A stretch of DNA of 64,000 nucleotides from Azospirillum ramasamyi. Its GTDB lineage: Bacteria > Pseudomonadota > Alphaproteobacteria > Azospirillales > Azospirillaceae. Position 1 is the stretch's first letter. The number at the start of each line of letters is the position of its first letter. The stretch lies in NCBI RefSeq assembly GCF_003233655.1, contig NZ_CP029829.1, positions 2,242,978-2,306,977 of the forward strand, read 5' to 3'. The notes under the pieces were generated by a model that saw only the letters and a list, made by a program, of their open reading frames with translations, was not told where the DNA came from and ran no database searches. The position numbers were made by a program, and so were the translations under genes. Of the stretch, positions 1 to 8,651 are shown one piece after another.

Positions 1-1073
1 TTCTTCTTGGTCGCCAGCAGGGCGCGCGCGGCCTCGTCGGCGTCCGGGGCGATCACCACCTCGGCGAACAGCTTGGAGATCTCCTCCGCCGTTTCGGCGT
101 CCAGGCTGCGGTTGACGGCTATGATGCCGCCGAAGGCGCTGACCGGATCGCACAGCAGGGCCGACCGGTAGGCCTCCAGCAGGTTGGAGCCTTGCGCCAC
201 GCCGCAGGGGTTGGCGTGCTTGATGATGGCGACGGCCGGCTGCTCGAACTCCGCCACCAGTTCGAAGGCGGCGTCGGTGTCGTTCAGGTTGTTGTAGGAC
301 AGCTCCTTGCCCTGCAGCTGCACGGCGGTGGCGACGCCCGGACGCTTCTCGCCGGTGACGTAGAAGGCCGCCTGCTGGTGCGGGTTCTCGCCATAGCGCA
401 GGGTCTGGGCCAGGACGCCCGACAGGGTGGTGCGCGGCGGGAAGGTCTCGCCCAGCTGGCCGGCCAGCCAGGTGGAGATGGCGGCGTCATAGGCGGCGGT
501 GCGGGCATAGGCGCGCTGGGCCAGCTTGCGGCGCAGGGCCAGCGTGACGCAGCCGTCATGGGTCGCCAGTTCGTCCATCACCGCCTCGTAATCGGACGGC
601 TCGGTGACGATGGCGACGAAATCGTGGTTCTTGGCGGCGGCGCGGATCATCGCCGGCCCGCCGATGTCGATGTTCTCGACGCAATCGTCATAGGCCGCGC
701 CCTTGGCGACCGTCGCCTCGAACGGATAGAGGTTGACCACCACCAGATCGATGCCGGGGATGTCGTGCTGGGCCATGGCGTCGGCATGGATGTCGCGGCG
801 GGCCAGGATGCCGCCATGGACGCGCGGATGCAGCGTCTTGACGCGGCCGTCCATGATCTCCGGGAAGCCGGTGTGGTCGGAGACCTCCTTGACCGGCACG
901 CCGGCCTCGGCCAGACGCTGGGCCGAACCGCCGGTCGACAGGATTTCGACGCCGCGGGCGGCGAGCGCCTTGCCCAGCTCCACCAGACCGGCCTTGTCGG
1001 ACACGGAGATCAGGGCGCGGGTGATGCGGACCTTGTCGGGGGCGGGGGCGTGGTTGGCTTTGGGCGGGCTCAT
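1..1073 (-). CDS. purH: Bifunctional AICAR formyltransferase / IMP cyclohydrolase PurH (3' end cut off by window edge)
   Basis: PurH carries out the last two steps of de novo IMP synthesis in the cytoplasm: formylation of AICAR with 10-formyl-tetrahydrofolate, then ring closure. The 357 residues seen are the N-terminal two thirds of a protein usually near 525 residues. The N-terminal cyclohydrolase domain shows STGGS (46-50) and [18 protein letters not shown] (71-88). The transformylase domain shows RYGENPHQQ (226-234) and the catalytic Lys-His pair in IIKHANPCG (residues 285-286). The start at 1073 fits the family N-terminus, after a short Pro/Ala-rich leader. It is the last visible gene of a minus-strand run after rsmB and a heparinase-like gene. 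The identification is secure; only the C-terminus is missing. Confidence 0.97.
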   Translation of the reverse strand, partial: MSPPKANHAPAPDKVRITRALISVSDKAGLVELGKALAARGVEILSTGGSAQRLAEAGVPVKEVSDHTGFPEIMDGRVKTLHPRVHGGILARRDIHADAMAQHDIPGIDLVVVNLYPFEATVAKGAAYDDCVENIDIGGPAMIRAAAKNHDFVAIVTEPSDYEAVMDELATHDGCVTLALRRKLAQRAYARTAAYDAAISTWLAGQLGETFPPRTTLSGVLAQTLRYGENPHQQAAFYVTGEKRPGVATAVQLQGKELSYNNLNDTDAAFELVAEFEQPAVAIIKHANPCGVAQGSNLLEAYRSALLCDPVSAFGGIIAVNRSLDAETAEEISKLFAEVVIAPDADEAARALLATKK

Positions 1074-1180
1074 GGCGTCATCCTGATCGCTGCGGGTGGT
1101 GCGTTTGGCCGCAGGCAACCGGGGATACCCGGACAAGCACGGAAGAAGAAAAGCACGGACGGCCACGGAAATGCCGCTCA

Positions 1181-1242
1181 GCCGTGCTTATCCCTGCCCG
1201 CCCCCGGCGCTGCCGGCCCGGACGGACAGGGATAAGCACGGC
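1181..1242. repeat. 16-bp perfect inverted repeat in the purH upstream gap
   Basis: The arms gccgtgcttatccctg (1181-1196) and cagggataagcacggc (1227-1242) are exact reverse complements around a 30-base GC-rich loop. The gap from 1074 to 1344 holds no gene. It is also rich in the words aagcacgga (1136 and 1151), ccgtgct and atccgtgtt on either side of the hairpin, so the arms look like part of a wider CACGGA-type intergenic repeat. The hairpin lies upstream of purH and downstream of the heparinase-like gene, where it could act in transcript processing or termination. There is no T-tract on either side. Confidence 0.6.
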
Positions 1243-1344
1243 GTGAAGAGTTCCGTGGTCGTCCGTGCTCCGAATCCCGTGTTCATCCGTGTTTCCACGC
1301 CTCTCCCGAAGGGTATAGGCCCGGCCACCGCGGATGGGCGCGAT

Positions 1345-2997
1345 TTACGCCGCCTTGCGCTCGCGGCGCAAGGCCCATTTCACCGTCAGCCCTTCGGGGC
1401 CGCATTGTCCCTGCATCATGATCTGCCGGGTGCGGCGCGGCTCGTCCCCGCTGCCGAGATAGACGCTCTCCGCCACCTCCAGCACGGCGCCGGTCACCCG
1501 CATGCGCCAGGCGTTGCCGCTGGGCAGGCGCAGAAGAACCTGATCGTTGCCCTGGGCGGGAACCACCTGGACATTCGGGTGCAGGTGGAAGCGGATGGCA
1601 TAGGGCTGCGGCTGCGGCGTGGCGCCGATCACCGGTTCCAGCGTGTCCTCGCCGCGCAGATCCTCGCCATTGTCGGCCAGATAGACGCGGCGGCGGTGCA
1701 GCAGGCCGAAGCCCTTGCTGTAGCCGTTGTGGCTGGCGACCACCAGCATGGCGCCGTCCGATTCCTGCCGCTCGCAGCTGACATTCGTCGGCCGGCGGCC
1801 CAGCCCGCCCTTCTCCAGAACCTCCGACGAGTTGGTGTCGGCCACCACCATGGTCGAATGGGCGGAAGACCCGGCCAGCGCCGCGCGCCAGGGGCCGCGC
1901 TGGGACGGGTGGCTGCCGCAATTGACGATCAGCCGCTCCTTGTTGACGGAGACCTCCATCGACAGGGTTCCGGCATGGGCGCTGCGGTCCAGCCCCACCG
2001 GCGGCGGCGCGCCGGTGTCGAGCAGCACCAGGGTGCGCCCGGCGAGCAGCCGCTCGAACCCGGTGTGCGGCGCGCTCTTCAGCGGACGGCCGCGGGCGTC
2101 GGCCTGGGCCAGCACCGTGTCGATCAGCGCCGGATCCTCCTCCCGCCCGCCGTTGAACAGGGCGAGCCCACCATCGACATGGCGGAAGAAACGGAGCGCC
2201 GGCGTCATGCGGTCGATGGCATGCTGGAGGCTTTCCGGCACCTCCTCCTTCGCCACGCGCAGGACGGCGCGCATGTCGATCAGGTCGCGCAGCACCCGCA
2301 TCTGGATCGACGGGTTGCGCTCCACATGGCCGCCGTCGGGCAGGATCTGGCGCGGCAGTTCCTTGTCGAGCAGGCGCAGAGCCTCCCGCGCCGCCTTGTC
2401 CTGGTCGGGCAGGCAATAGCCGCCATAGAGCAGCCCCTTGACCGCGCCGATCAGCCGCTCGCCATCCAGCTTGGCCGGGGCCACCCGCAGCAGGTGGCGG
2501 AGCTGGCGGGCCATGCTCTCGAACACGCGGGCGCGGAACTCGTCGTCGGCCGAGGCGCAGAAGAAGTCATGCAGCCCGATCCAGCTGGCCAGCCGCGTGC
2601 CCAGAATGTCGGGCGCCCAGCTCTGCGCATGCCAGCCGCCATTCTGGTCCAGCCACGACCACACCAGCACCCGCGCCCGGCGCCGCGCCGTGTCGCCGCC
2701 GACCGCGCGCAGGTCGCGCAGCCATTCGAAGCCATGGGCGGCGCGCAGCCAGCCGGGGGTGGCGCCCTGGGGCCGCCAGTTGGGCGCGCCGTTGGGATCG
2801 ACCATCACGGTTTGCCCGGCGAATCCCATCCGGCCGGCCAGCATGGCGTTGCCGTTGCCGCTGTCGCCCGGCCAGGGATCGGGCGGAACCACCGCCAGGG
2901 CCCCCGGCGCCTTGCCGCCCAGCATCAGGGCGTAGAGGGGATTCCCATAGGCAAGACGCGCCATGCCGCTGCGAAACCGTCCGTTCCCGTGGCTCAT
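1345..2997 (-). CDS. Heparinase II/III-family protein
   Basis: This 550-residue protein resembles the alphaproteobacterial heparinase II/III-like family, in which an N-terminal alpha/alpha-barrel (about 40-320) precedes a beta-sandwich domain (about 335-545). Visible signatures are DGGHVERNPSIQ (221-232) and SAHAGTLSMEV (339-349), followed by HPSQRGPW. No signal peptide is evident, although many polysaccharide lyases of this fold are exported. The start at 2997 has AAGGAG about 8 bases upstream. It lies between rsmB and purH on the same strand, a neighbourhood I recall as common in alphaproteobacteria. Its substrate cannot be read from the sequence; cell-envelope or exopolysaccharide uronates are only a guess. 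The gap of 165 bases to rsmB allows co-transcription. Confidence 0.88.
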   Translation of the reverse strand: MSHGNGRFRSGMARLAYGNPLYALMLGGKAPGALAVVPPDPWPGDSGNGNAMLAGRMGFAGQTVMVDPNGAPNWRPQGATPGWLRAAHGFEWLRDLRAVGGDTARRRARVLVWSWLDQNGGWHAQSWAPDILGTRLASWIGLHDFFCASADDEFRARVFESMARQLRHLLRVAPAKLDGERLIGAVKGLLYGGYCLPDQDKAAREALRLLDKELPRQILPDGGHVERNPSIQMRVLRDLIDMRAVLRVAKEEVPESLQHAIDRMTPALRFFRHVDGGLALFNGGREEDPALIDTVLAQADARGRPLKSAPHTGFERLLAGRTLVLLDTGAPPPVGLDRSAHAGTLSMEVSVNKERLIVNCGSHPSQRGPWRAALAGSSAHSTMVVADTNSSEVLEKGGLGRRPTNVSCERQESDGAMLVVASHNGYSKGFGLLHRRRVYLADNGEDLRGEDTLEPVIGATPQPQPYAIRFHLHPNVQVVPAQGNDQVLLRLPSGNAWRMRVTGAVLEVAESVYLGSGDEPRRTRQIMMQGQCGPEGLTVKWALRRERKAA

Positions 2998-3162
2998 CAG
3001 CGCCGACTCCTTCAGGACCGCGAACGGCGTCGACGGCCGGCGGAGGGTGATGATGCGGTGCGGGAGAGCACGGACGAAAGCATAGCTCGTGTCGTATCAA
3101 TTCGACGGCCGCACCGCAAGACGGGCCTGGGAATTATCCTTCGCTGCGGAACGGACGCGGCC

Positions 3163-4458
3163 TCAGTCCGCGCGTCGGCGCAGCCGTGCGACGAAGAAGC
3201 CGTCGATCCCGCCGAGATCGGCCAGCATCCCCGGAAGGCTGCGGACCTCGCCGGCCTCGTTGATCGGCTCCGCCAGCCCGCCGAGCTCCCCGGCGGTGAC
3301 CGGCCAGCGCTCCACCCGGCTGTCCCGCTCCAGCAGGCGGGCGATCTGCGCCTCCCCCTCCTCCGGCTGGATCGAGCAGGTGCAGTAGATCAGCGTGCCG
3401 CCGGGCTTGACCAGCTCGACCGAGCGGGCGAGCAGCCGCGACTGGGCGCGGGCCAGCTTGGCGATGTCGTCGGGCGTCTTGACGCGCAGGATGTCGGGAT
3501 GGCGCCGGATCGCCCCCGTCGCCGAGCAGGGCGCGTCGAGCAGCACGGCGTCGGCCGGCTCCTCCGGTTCCCAGGTCGTCGCGTCGGCGGCCAGCACCTC
3601 GGCCTGCAGCTTGAGACGCTTCAGGTTTTCGGTGACCCGCTCCAGCCGGCGGGCCGAGCGGTCGATGGCGGTGACCTGCGCCCCCTGCACCAACAGCTGC
3701 GCCGTCTTGCCGCCGGGGGCGGCGCACAGATCGAACACCCGCTTGCCCCGAAGATCGCCGAACAGCTTGGCCGGCAGCGAGGCGGCGAGATCCTGGATCC
3801 ACCATTCACCGTCCTCGAAGCCCGGAAGCTCGGTCACCGACCCGCCGGGCGGGCGGCGCAGCGACCCGGTCGGCAGCAGGGTGGCGCCCAGCCGCTCGGC
3901 CCAGCCCTCGGGGTCGGACTTCACCGTGATGTCCAGCGGCGCCTCGTGCAGATGCGCCTCGACGATGCCGCGGGTGCGGGCGGTGCCGTAGGCGGAACGC
4001 CAGGACAGCCACAGCCAGTCCGGCGTGTTCAGCCGTCCGGCATCCTGCCGCGCCGCCATCTCCGCCCCCTCGCGCCCGATGCGGCGCAGCACGGCGTTGA
4101 TCAGCCCCTTGTAGGGAGCCGCGTTGCGCGCCGCCGCCAGTTCCACCGCGGTGTCGACCGCGGCATGGGCGGGGGTGTTCAGGAACACCAGCTGCGCCGT
4201 GCCCAGCCGCAGCATGTCGTGGATGGCGGCCTTGGGCAGGCCCGGCTTGGCGAGGCTGGACTGGATCAGCTCGTCGATCTGGCCCAGGCGGCGCAGGACG
4301 GTGGCGACCAGCAGGCGGACGAAGCCGCGGTCGCGCGGCTGCAGCGCCGCCAGTTCGGGATGCGCGTCGAACGCGTCGTCGAAGGGAACGGACTTGCGCA
4401 GCACGTCGCGCAGCAGGTCGAGCGCAACGCCGCGGGCGGCGAGGGAAGTGTCGGTCAT
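3163..4458 (-). CDS. rsmB: 16S rRNA (cytosine-967-C5)-methyltransferase RsmB
   Basis: RsmB methylates C967 of 16S rRNA using S-adenosylmethionine. The 431-residue protein has the N-terminal NusB-like RNA-binding domain (about 5-135) and a Rossmann-type methyltransferase domain. The SAM-binding motif FDLCAAPGGKT lies at 242-252. The two catalytic cysteines of the m5C family are C311 in DAPCSATG and C361 in CTCSIQPEE. Length and domain order are those of the full family. The start at 4458 gives the usual short N-terminus before the NusB-like domain. It is the first gene of a minus-strand series leading to the heparinase-like gene and purH, and is transcribed away from the nearby tRNA. Confidence 0.96.
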   Translation of the reverse strand: MTDTSLAARGVALDLLRDVLRKSVPFDDAFDAHPELAALQPRDRGFVRLLVATVLRRLGQIDELIQSSLAKPGLPKAAIHDMLRLGTAQLVFLNTPAHAAVDTAVELAAARNAAPYKGLINAVLRRIGREGAEMAARQDAGRLNTPDWLWLSWRSAYGTARTRGIVEAHLHEAPLDITVKSDPEGWAERLGATLLPTGSLRRPPGGSVTELPGFEDGEWWIQDLAASLPAKLFGDLRGKRVFDLCAAPGGKTAQLLVQGAQVTAIDRSARRLERVTENLKRLKLQAEVLAADATTWEPEEPADAVLLDAPCSATGAIRRHPDILRVKTPDDIAKLARAQSRLLARSVELVKPGGTLIYCTCSIQPEEGEAQIARLLERDSRVERWPVTAGELGGLAEPINEAGEVRSLPGMLADLGGIDGFFVARLRRRAD

Positions 4459-4529
4459 GGATTAGGATCTAGCGCGCCGGACGGCCAGTGTCGATACGGG
4501 ATGCCCGGTGTTTCCAGGCTATGGAGACG

Positions 4530-4599
4530 AAAAAACCAAAGCCGGAAAAGCGAAGGGCCGGTGCGTCGCCGCCCGGCCCTTTGATCTTCGCTTTACCGG
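4530..4599 (-). terminator. Intrinsic terminator of tRNA-Gly
   Basis: Downstream of the tRNA on the minus strand lies a long hairpin. The outer arms aaagcgaag (4547-4555) and cttcgcttt (4586-4594) are perfectly complementary, flanked by ccgg/ccgg. An alternative inner stem is aagggccgg/ccggccctt (4553-4561 and 4573-4581). The minus strand continues into CTTTGGTTTTTT, a good U-tract. Confidence 0.75.
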
Positions 4600-4604
4600 A
4601 GAAC

Positions 4605-4679
4605 TGGAGCGGGCGAAGGGATTCGAACCCTCGACCCCAACCTTGGCAAGGTTGTGCTCTACCCCTGAGCTACGCCCGC
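4605..4679 (-). tRNA. tRNA-Gly (anticodon GCC)
   Basis: The minus strand folds into a complete 75-base tRNA with encoded CCA. The acceptor stem pairs GCGGGCG (4679-4673) with CGCCCGC (4615-4609), followed by discriminator U and CCA (4607-4605). The T-loop contains GGTTCGAATCC, and the D-arm has GTAGCTCAGGGGTAGAGC. The anticodon loop CTTGCCAAG places GCC at 4647-4645, which reads GGC and GGU glycine codons. No integrase or duplicated 3' end is seen nearby, so it is not visibly used as an attachment site. Confidence 0.97.
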
Positions 4680-4867
4680 GCTCCCGTCGTCCGGGAGCCG
4701 TTTTCTACGGAAACGCGACCTCCGCCGCAAGAGGAAAATCGACGGCACCCTCACTTTTTTCGCCGGCGTCTCGGCCGGCTATGCCGCACTGCGCCACCGG
4801 GCGTCTTGCGTCCCTTCGGCGGAGCGCTATGGTACGCGGCCATACGGAAACGGATGGAGATTGCGGC

Positions 4868-5659
4868 ATGGCCGGCACCATCACCCTCGGCCGCGATGGA
4901 GCCGTCGCGACCCTGACCCTGTCCAACCCGGACAGGCTGAACGCCTTCGACAAGCCGATGTGGCATGCGCTGATCGGCCACCTGGGGGATCTGGAGGCCG
5001 ACGGCGGCATCCGCGTCGTGGTGATGCGCGGCGGCCCCGGCTCCACCGGCGCCCGCACCTTCTCCCCCGGCGCCGACATCTCGGAGTTCGAGAGCGAGCG
5101 CAACAGCCCCGAACAGGGGGCGGGCTACGGCGACCTGATGGACGAGGGGTTGGACGGGCTGCGTGCCTTGCGCCATCCGGTGCTGGCCGCCATCGACGGT
5201 CCCTGCTGCGGCATCGGCCTGGCGGTGGCGCTGGCCTGCGACCTCCGGGTCTGTTCGGAAAGCAGCCGCTTCGGCGTGCCGGTCAGCCGGCTGGGCATCT
5301 CCATGGGACCGACCGAGCTGAAGCTGGTCGCCGACGTCGCCGGCGGCCCGGCGGCGCTGGAGATCCTGCTGGAGGGCCGCGTCTTCGGTGCGGCGGAGGC
5401 CAAGGACAAGAACCTCGTCCACCGGGTCGTCCCCGACGAGGGCTTCGAGGCGGAGGTCGCCGCCACCGTCCAGCGCATCGCCGCCGGCGCGCCGCTGGCC
5501 GCCACCCTGCACAAGCGCTATGTCCGCCGCCTGTCCGACCCGGCGCCGCTGACCGAGGCCGAGATCGCCGAGTGCTACCGCTGCTTCGGCACCGAGGACT
5601 TCCGCGAAGGCTACCGCGCCTTCCTGGAGAAGCGGAAACCGGTGTTCACCGGGCGCTGA
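4868..5659 (+). CDS. Enoyl-CoA hydratase/isomerase-family protein
   Basis: This 263-residue crotonase-fold protein has the two oxyanion-hole segments of the family, FSPGADISEF (about 65-74) and GPCCGIGLA (about 112-120). The open frame continues upstream, but ATG 4868 gives the normal crotonase N-terminus. The first catalytic glutamate of classical enoyl-CoA hydratases, normally in a PE pair after FG, is not present: the segment reads FGVPVSRLGIS. The second is shifted (GPTELKL). Hydratase activity is therefore doubtful, and an isomerase or another acyl-CoA reaction is possible. It stands alone between the tRNA and an efflux pump gene, with a palindromic repeat just after its stop. Confidence 0.85.
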   Translation: MAGTITLGRDGAVATLTLSNPDRLNAFDKPMWHALIGHLGDLEADGGIRVVVMRGGPGSTGARTFSPGADISEFESERNSPEQGAGYGDLMDEGLDGLRALRHPVLAAIDGPCCGIGLAVALACDLRVCSESSRFGVPVSRLGISMGPTELKLVADVAGGPAALEILLEGRVFGAAEAKDKNLVHRVVPDEGFEAEVAATVQRIAAGAPLAATLHKRYVRRLSDPAPLTEAEIAECYRCFGTEDFREGYRAFLEKRKPVFTGR

Positions 5660-5660
5660 G

Positions 5661-5740
5661 TCCGGCCGCCTGCCTTCGCAGGCAAGGGCCTGCGGGGCCG
5701 CAGTCGCGGCCCTTACCGCCGAGCGTAAGTCGGCGGTGTT
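5661..5740 (-). repeat. Palindromic repeat family, copy 1 (reverse orientation)
   Basis: Read on the minus strand this segment matches the core of the two tandem units at 50976-51294, sharing for example ggccgcgactgcggcc, ccgcaggccc and gcctgcgaaggca. It starts two bases after the stop of the preceding gene. It contains short internal palindromes such as gcctgccttcgcaggc and ccgccgagcgtaagtcggcgg. It is an apparently partial copy that lacks the terminal 16-bp hairpin of the other units. Confidence 0.75.
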
Positions 5741-5829
5741 ACGCATGGCAGGGCTTTAGCACGCGCGATGGTCATGGCGGCGGAACGACTCACATTCCTA
5801 GGGTTCCGCCCCCTGCCTGACGGTCCCTC

Positions 5830-7284
5830 ATGTCGCGCGTCACCCCGCTGATCATCGCCTGCGCCCTGTTCATGGAGAATCTCGACGCGACGGTGATCGC
5901 CACCGCGCTGCCGGCGATCGCGCGGTCGATGGGCGAGGATCCCCTGCGGCTCAGCCTGGCGATGACCTCCTACATGCTGGCGCTGGCGGTGTTCCTGCCG
6001 GTCAGCGGCTGGGCGGCCGACCGCTATGGCGCGCGCACCGTCTTCGCCAGCGCCATCGGCGTCTTCACGCTGGGCTCCGTCGCCTGCGGCCTGTCGAACG
6101 GGCTGGCGGAACTTGTCGCCGCCCGCATCGTCCAGGGCATCGGCGGGGCGATGATGGTGCCGGTCGGCCGGCTGATCCTGCTGCGCACCGTGCCCAAGGA
6201 CCAGCTGGTGACGGCGATGGCGCGGATGACCCTGCCGGCGCTGATCGGCCCGGCGCTGGGTCCGCTGGTGGGCGGCGCGATCACCACCTACGCCTCCTGG
6301 CGCTGGATCTTCTTCATCAACGTGCCGATCGGGCTGATCGGCATCGCGCTCGTTCTGGCGCTGATCCCCAACCTGAAGGAGGAGCAGCGCGACCCCTTCG
6401 ACGCCCGCGGTTTCCTGTGGAGCTCCATCGCGCTGGCCGCCTTCATGTTCGGCTTCGAGAATGTCGGGCGCGACCTGCTGCCGGCCTATGCGGTGGCGGG
6501 GCTGCTGGGGGCGGCGCTGCTGGCGACGCTGGCCTATCTGCGCCATGCCCGGCGGGTGGCGCGGCCGGTGCTGGATCCGTCGCTGTTCCGGCTGCCGACC
6601 TACCGCGCCTCGGTTCTGGGCGGCACGCTGTTCCGCATCGGCATCGGCGCGGTGCCCTTCCTGATGCCGGTGATGCTGCAGATCGGCTTCGGCCTGACCG
6701 CCTTCGAGTCGGGCGCCCTGACCTTCGCCGGAGCCGCCGGAGCGCTGACGATGAAGGCGCTGGCCGGTCCGATCCTGCGCCGTTTCGGCTTCCGCCCGGT
6801 GCTGGGGCTGAACTCCATCGTCAGCGGCGTCATCCTGGCCGGCTACGGCGCCTTCCGCCCCGACACGCCGCATCTGGTGATCCTGGGCGCGCTGCTGCTG
6901 GGCGGCTTCTTCCGCTCGCTGCAGTTCACCGGCATGAACACGCTGAGCTATGCCGAGGTGCCGCAGGCGATGACCAGCCGGGCCAACACCCTGGCCAGCG
7001 TGATGCAGCAGCTCTCGCTGAGCCTCGGCGTCGCCGTCGGCGCCACGGCACTGCACCTGACCGTGCAGTGGAGCGGCGGCGCCCTGACCCCGGCCTCCTT
7101 CGTTCCGGCCTTCCTGACAGTGGGGCTGATGGCCTGCGTCTCCAGCCTGCCCTTCTGGCGCCTGCCCCCCGATGCCGGCGACGAGATCAGCGGGCATGGC
7201 GGCGGCGGCAGGAGCGCCGTGGCCGGCAGGGCTTCCCGCAACGCAACGGCCAAGGCCGCCGCGCTGACCGACGCTGCGGATTAA
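5830..7284 (+). CDS. MFS drug efflux transporter, DHA2 (EmrB/QacA-like) family
   Basis: This 484-residue inner-membrane protein has about 14 hydrophobic segments, as expected for proton-driven multidrug exporters of the DHA2 family. The family motif LDATVIATALPAI lies in helix 1 (18-30). The helix 2-3 loop motif GWAADRYGART lies at 60-70, and the antiporter motif LPALIGPALGPLVGG at 135-149. The C-terminus ends in a soluble Gly/Ala-rich tail. No membrane-fusion partner gene adjoins it. A LysR regulator follows about 280 bases downstream on the same strand, but nothing shows that it controls the pump. Substrates cannot be inferred. Confidence 0.93.
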   Translation: MSRVTPLIIACALFMENLDATVIATALPAIARSMGEDPLRLSLAMTSYMLALAVFLPVSGWAADRYGARTVFASAIGVFTLGSVACGLSNGLAELVAARIVQGIGGAMMVPVGRLILLRTVPKDQLVTAMARMTLPALIGPALGPLVGGAITTYASWRWIFFINVPIGLIGIALVLALIPNLKEEQRDPFDARGFLWSSIALAAFMFGFENVGRDLLPAYAVAGLLGAALLATLAYLRHARRVARPVLDPSLFRLPTYRASVLGGTLFRIGIGAVPFLMPVMLQIGFGLTAFESGALTFAGAAGALTMKALAGPILRRFGFRPVLGLNSIVSGVILAGYGAFRPDTPHLVILGALLLGGFFRSLQFTGMNTLSYAEVPQAMTSRANTLASVMQQLSLSLGVAVGATALHLTVQWSGGALTPASFVPAFLTVGLMACVSSLPFWRLPPDAGDEISGHGGGGRSAVAGRASRNATAKAAALTDAAD

Positions 7285-7563
7285 CGCCGCCCTGCCGGGC
7301 GGGGCGGATTAGCAAAACTGGGTCAAGCAGTCCGGCGGTGATTTCCGAGCATCGGCAACACCCCTATCCATTCTGCGGATATCTCCGAATAGCTGGGACT
7401 TCGGATGAGAATAATTCCGGCGATCATGATTAATTTTCGTGCGAATCAGGCTTGGTAGCGCGTGCGTTCCGGGCGCGTTCCCGCTATAAACATGCATGGC
7501 GGCCATGCGCCGTCTTCAAGATAATGGGAGGCTCCGGGCGGCTGCGCACTGGGGCGGGACAGC
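7285..7563. other. Gene-free gap before the LysR gene
   Basis: No credible coding frame is visible. The stretch from about 7340 to 7450 is clearly less GC-rich than its surroundings, as expected for a promoter. It contains a small palindrome atcatgat near 7423. No convincing terminator follows the efflux gene. Confidence 0.5.
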
Positions 7564-8457
7564 ATGATGGATTGGGACAAGCTGCGGGTTTTCCACGCGG
7601 TGGCCGAAGCCGGCAGCTTCACGCATGCCGGCGAGACGTTGAACCTCAGCCAGTCGGCGGTCAGCCGCCAGATCAGCGCGCTTGAGGAAAGCCTGGGCGT
7701 TCCGCTGTTTCACCGCCACGCCCGCGGGCTGATCCTGACCGAACAGGGCGAGCTGCTTCACCGCACCGCCCGCGACGTCTTCGCCAAGCTGTCGATGACC
7801 GAGGCGATGCTGACCGAAAGCCGGGAGCATCCCAAGGGTCCGCTGCGGGTGACGACGACCGTCGCCTTCGGAACGACCTGGCTGACGCCGCGCATCAACG
7901 AATTCATGTCGATCTACCCCGACATCCAGTTGACGCTGCTGATCGACGACGACGAGCTGGATCTGGCGATGCGGGAGGCGGACATCGCCATCCGCATGAA
8001 CACGCCGCGCCAGCCCGACCTGATCCAGCGGCACCTGATGTCGATCCGCTTCCATCTCTATGCCAGCCAGGGCTACCTGAAGAGGAAGGGGACGCCCAAG
8101 ACGCCGGCCGAGCTGGACAGCCACGACCTGATCACCTACCCGCCGGACGTGCGGGCGCCGATCCCCAACGTCAACTGGATCATGGAGGTTGGCGATCCCT
8201 CGCCGAACCGGAAGCCGATCCTGCAGGTCAACAGCGTCTACGCCATCTACCGCGCGGTGGAGAGCGGGCTTGGCATCGGCGCGCTGCCCGACTTCCTGGT
8301 CGACAGCTTCCCCAAGGACGTGACCCGCGTCCTGCCGGATGTCGACGGCCCGAAGGTCGACGCCTATTTCGTTTATGCCGAAGAACTGCGCCATTCCAAG
8401 CGCATCGCCGTCTTCCGCGACTTCCTGGTTAAAAAAGTGGCAGAAACACCGTTCTGA
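7564..8457 (+). CDS. LysR-family transcriptional regulator
   Basis: The 297-residue protein has the LysR N-terminal winged helix-turn-helix (about 1-60) with the typical DKLRVFHAVAEAGSFTHAG and LNLSQSAVSRQISALE segments. A periplasmic-binding-protein-like effector domain follows (about 90-295). ATG codons occur at 7564 and 7567. Either fits GGGCGGGAC just upstream, and the second gives the commoner family start MDWDKL. No target operon is divergent from it, so its regulon and effector are unknown. A 15-base palindrome at 8637 lies downstream. The upstream gap of 279 bases is AT-richer and probably holds its own promoter. Confidence 0.92.
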   Translation: MMDWDKLRVFHAVAEAGSFTHAGETLNLSQSAVSRQISALEESLGVPLFHRHARGLILTEQGELLHRTARDVFAKLSMTEAMLTESREHPKGPLRVTTTVAFGTTWLTPRINEFMSIYPDIQLTLLIDDDELDLAMREADIAIRMNTPRQPDLIQRHLMSIRFHLYASQGYLKRKGTPKTPAELDSHDLITYPPDVRAPIPNVNWIMEVGDPSPNRKPILQVNSVYAIYRAVESGLGIGALPDFLVDSFPKDVTRVLPDVDGPKVDAYFVYAEELRHSKRIAVFRDFLVKKVAETPF

Positions 8458-8651
8458 TCCGGGGCGTTTTCCGACAGTTTGCAAGAGAGTTGCCGAAATT
8501 GACCGCGCCGCACCATCTTTCGAGGGCAGCCCGGCCAATTTCGGCATTTTTATTAGCCTTCTAAGGATCTTTTCTAGCCATGCGTGGCTTGCATGGTAGA
8601 TTTATTTATTTGTGCCTGGAAAGTTGGCAGTGGAATGGTCAAATTTTGACC
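8458..8651. promoter_or_regulatory. AT-rich region with palindrome upstream of the candidate small RNA
   Basis: This non-coding stretch is AT-rich (for example tttatttattt at 8601) against a very GC-rich background, as promoters in this genome appear to be. The perfect 15-base palindrome ggtcaaattttgacc occupies 8637-8651, directly before the structured RNA. It could be an operator, or its TTGACC half could overlap a -35 element. I could not assign a -10 with confidence. Confidence 0.4.

Noticed and set aside
1096..4584. A very long plus-strand open frame opposite rsmB and the heparinase-like gene
   Set aside because: It is antisense to two clear genes, has no domain pattern and is rich in Arg/Ala/Gly/Gln/His, typical of a shadow frame in high-GC DNA.
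4605..4679. tRNA-Gly as an attachment site for an integrated element
   Set aside because: No integrase, no duplicated tRNA 3' end and only core genes nearby; the phage-like module is 40 kb away.
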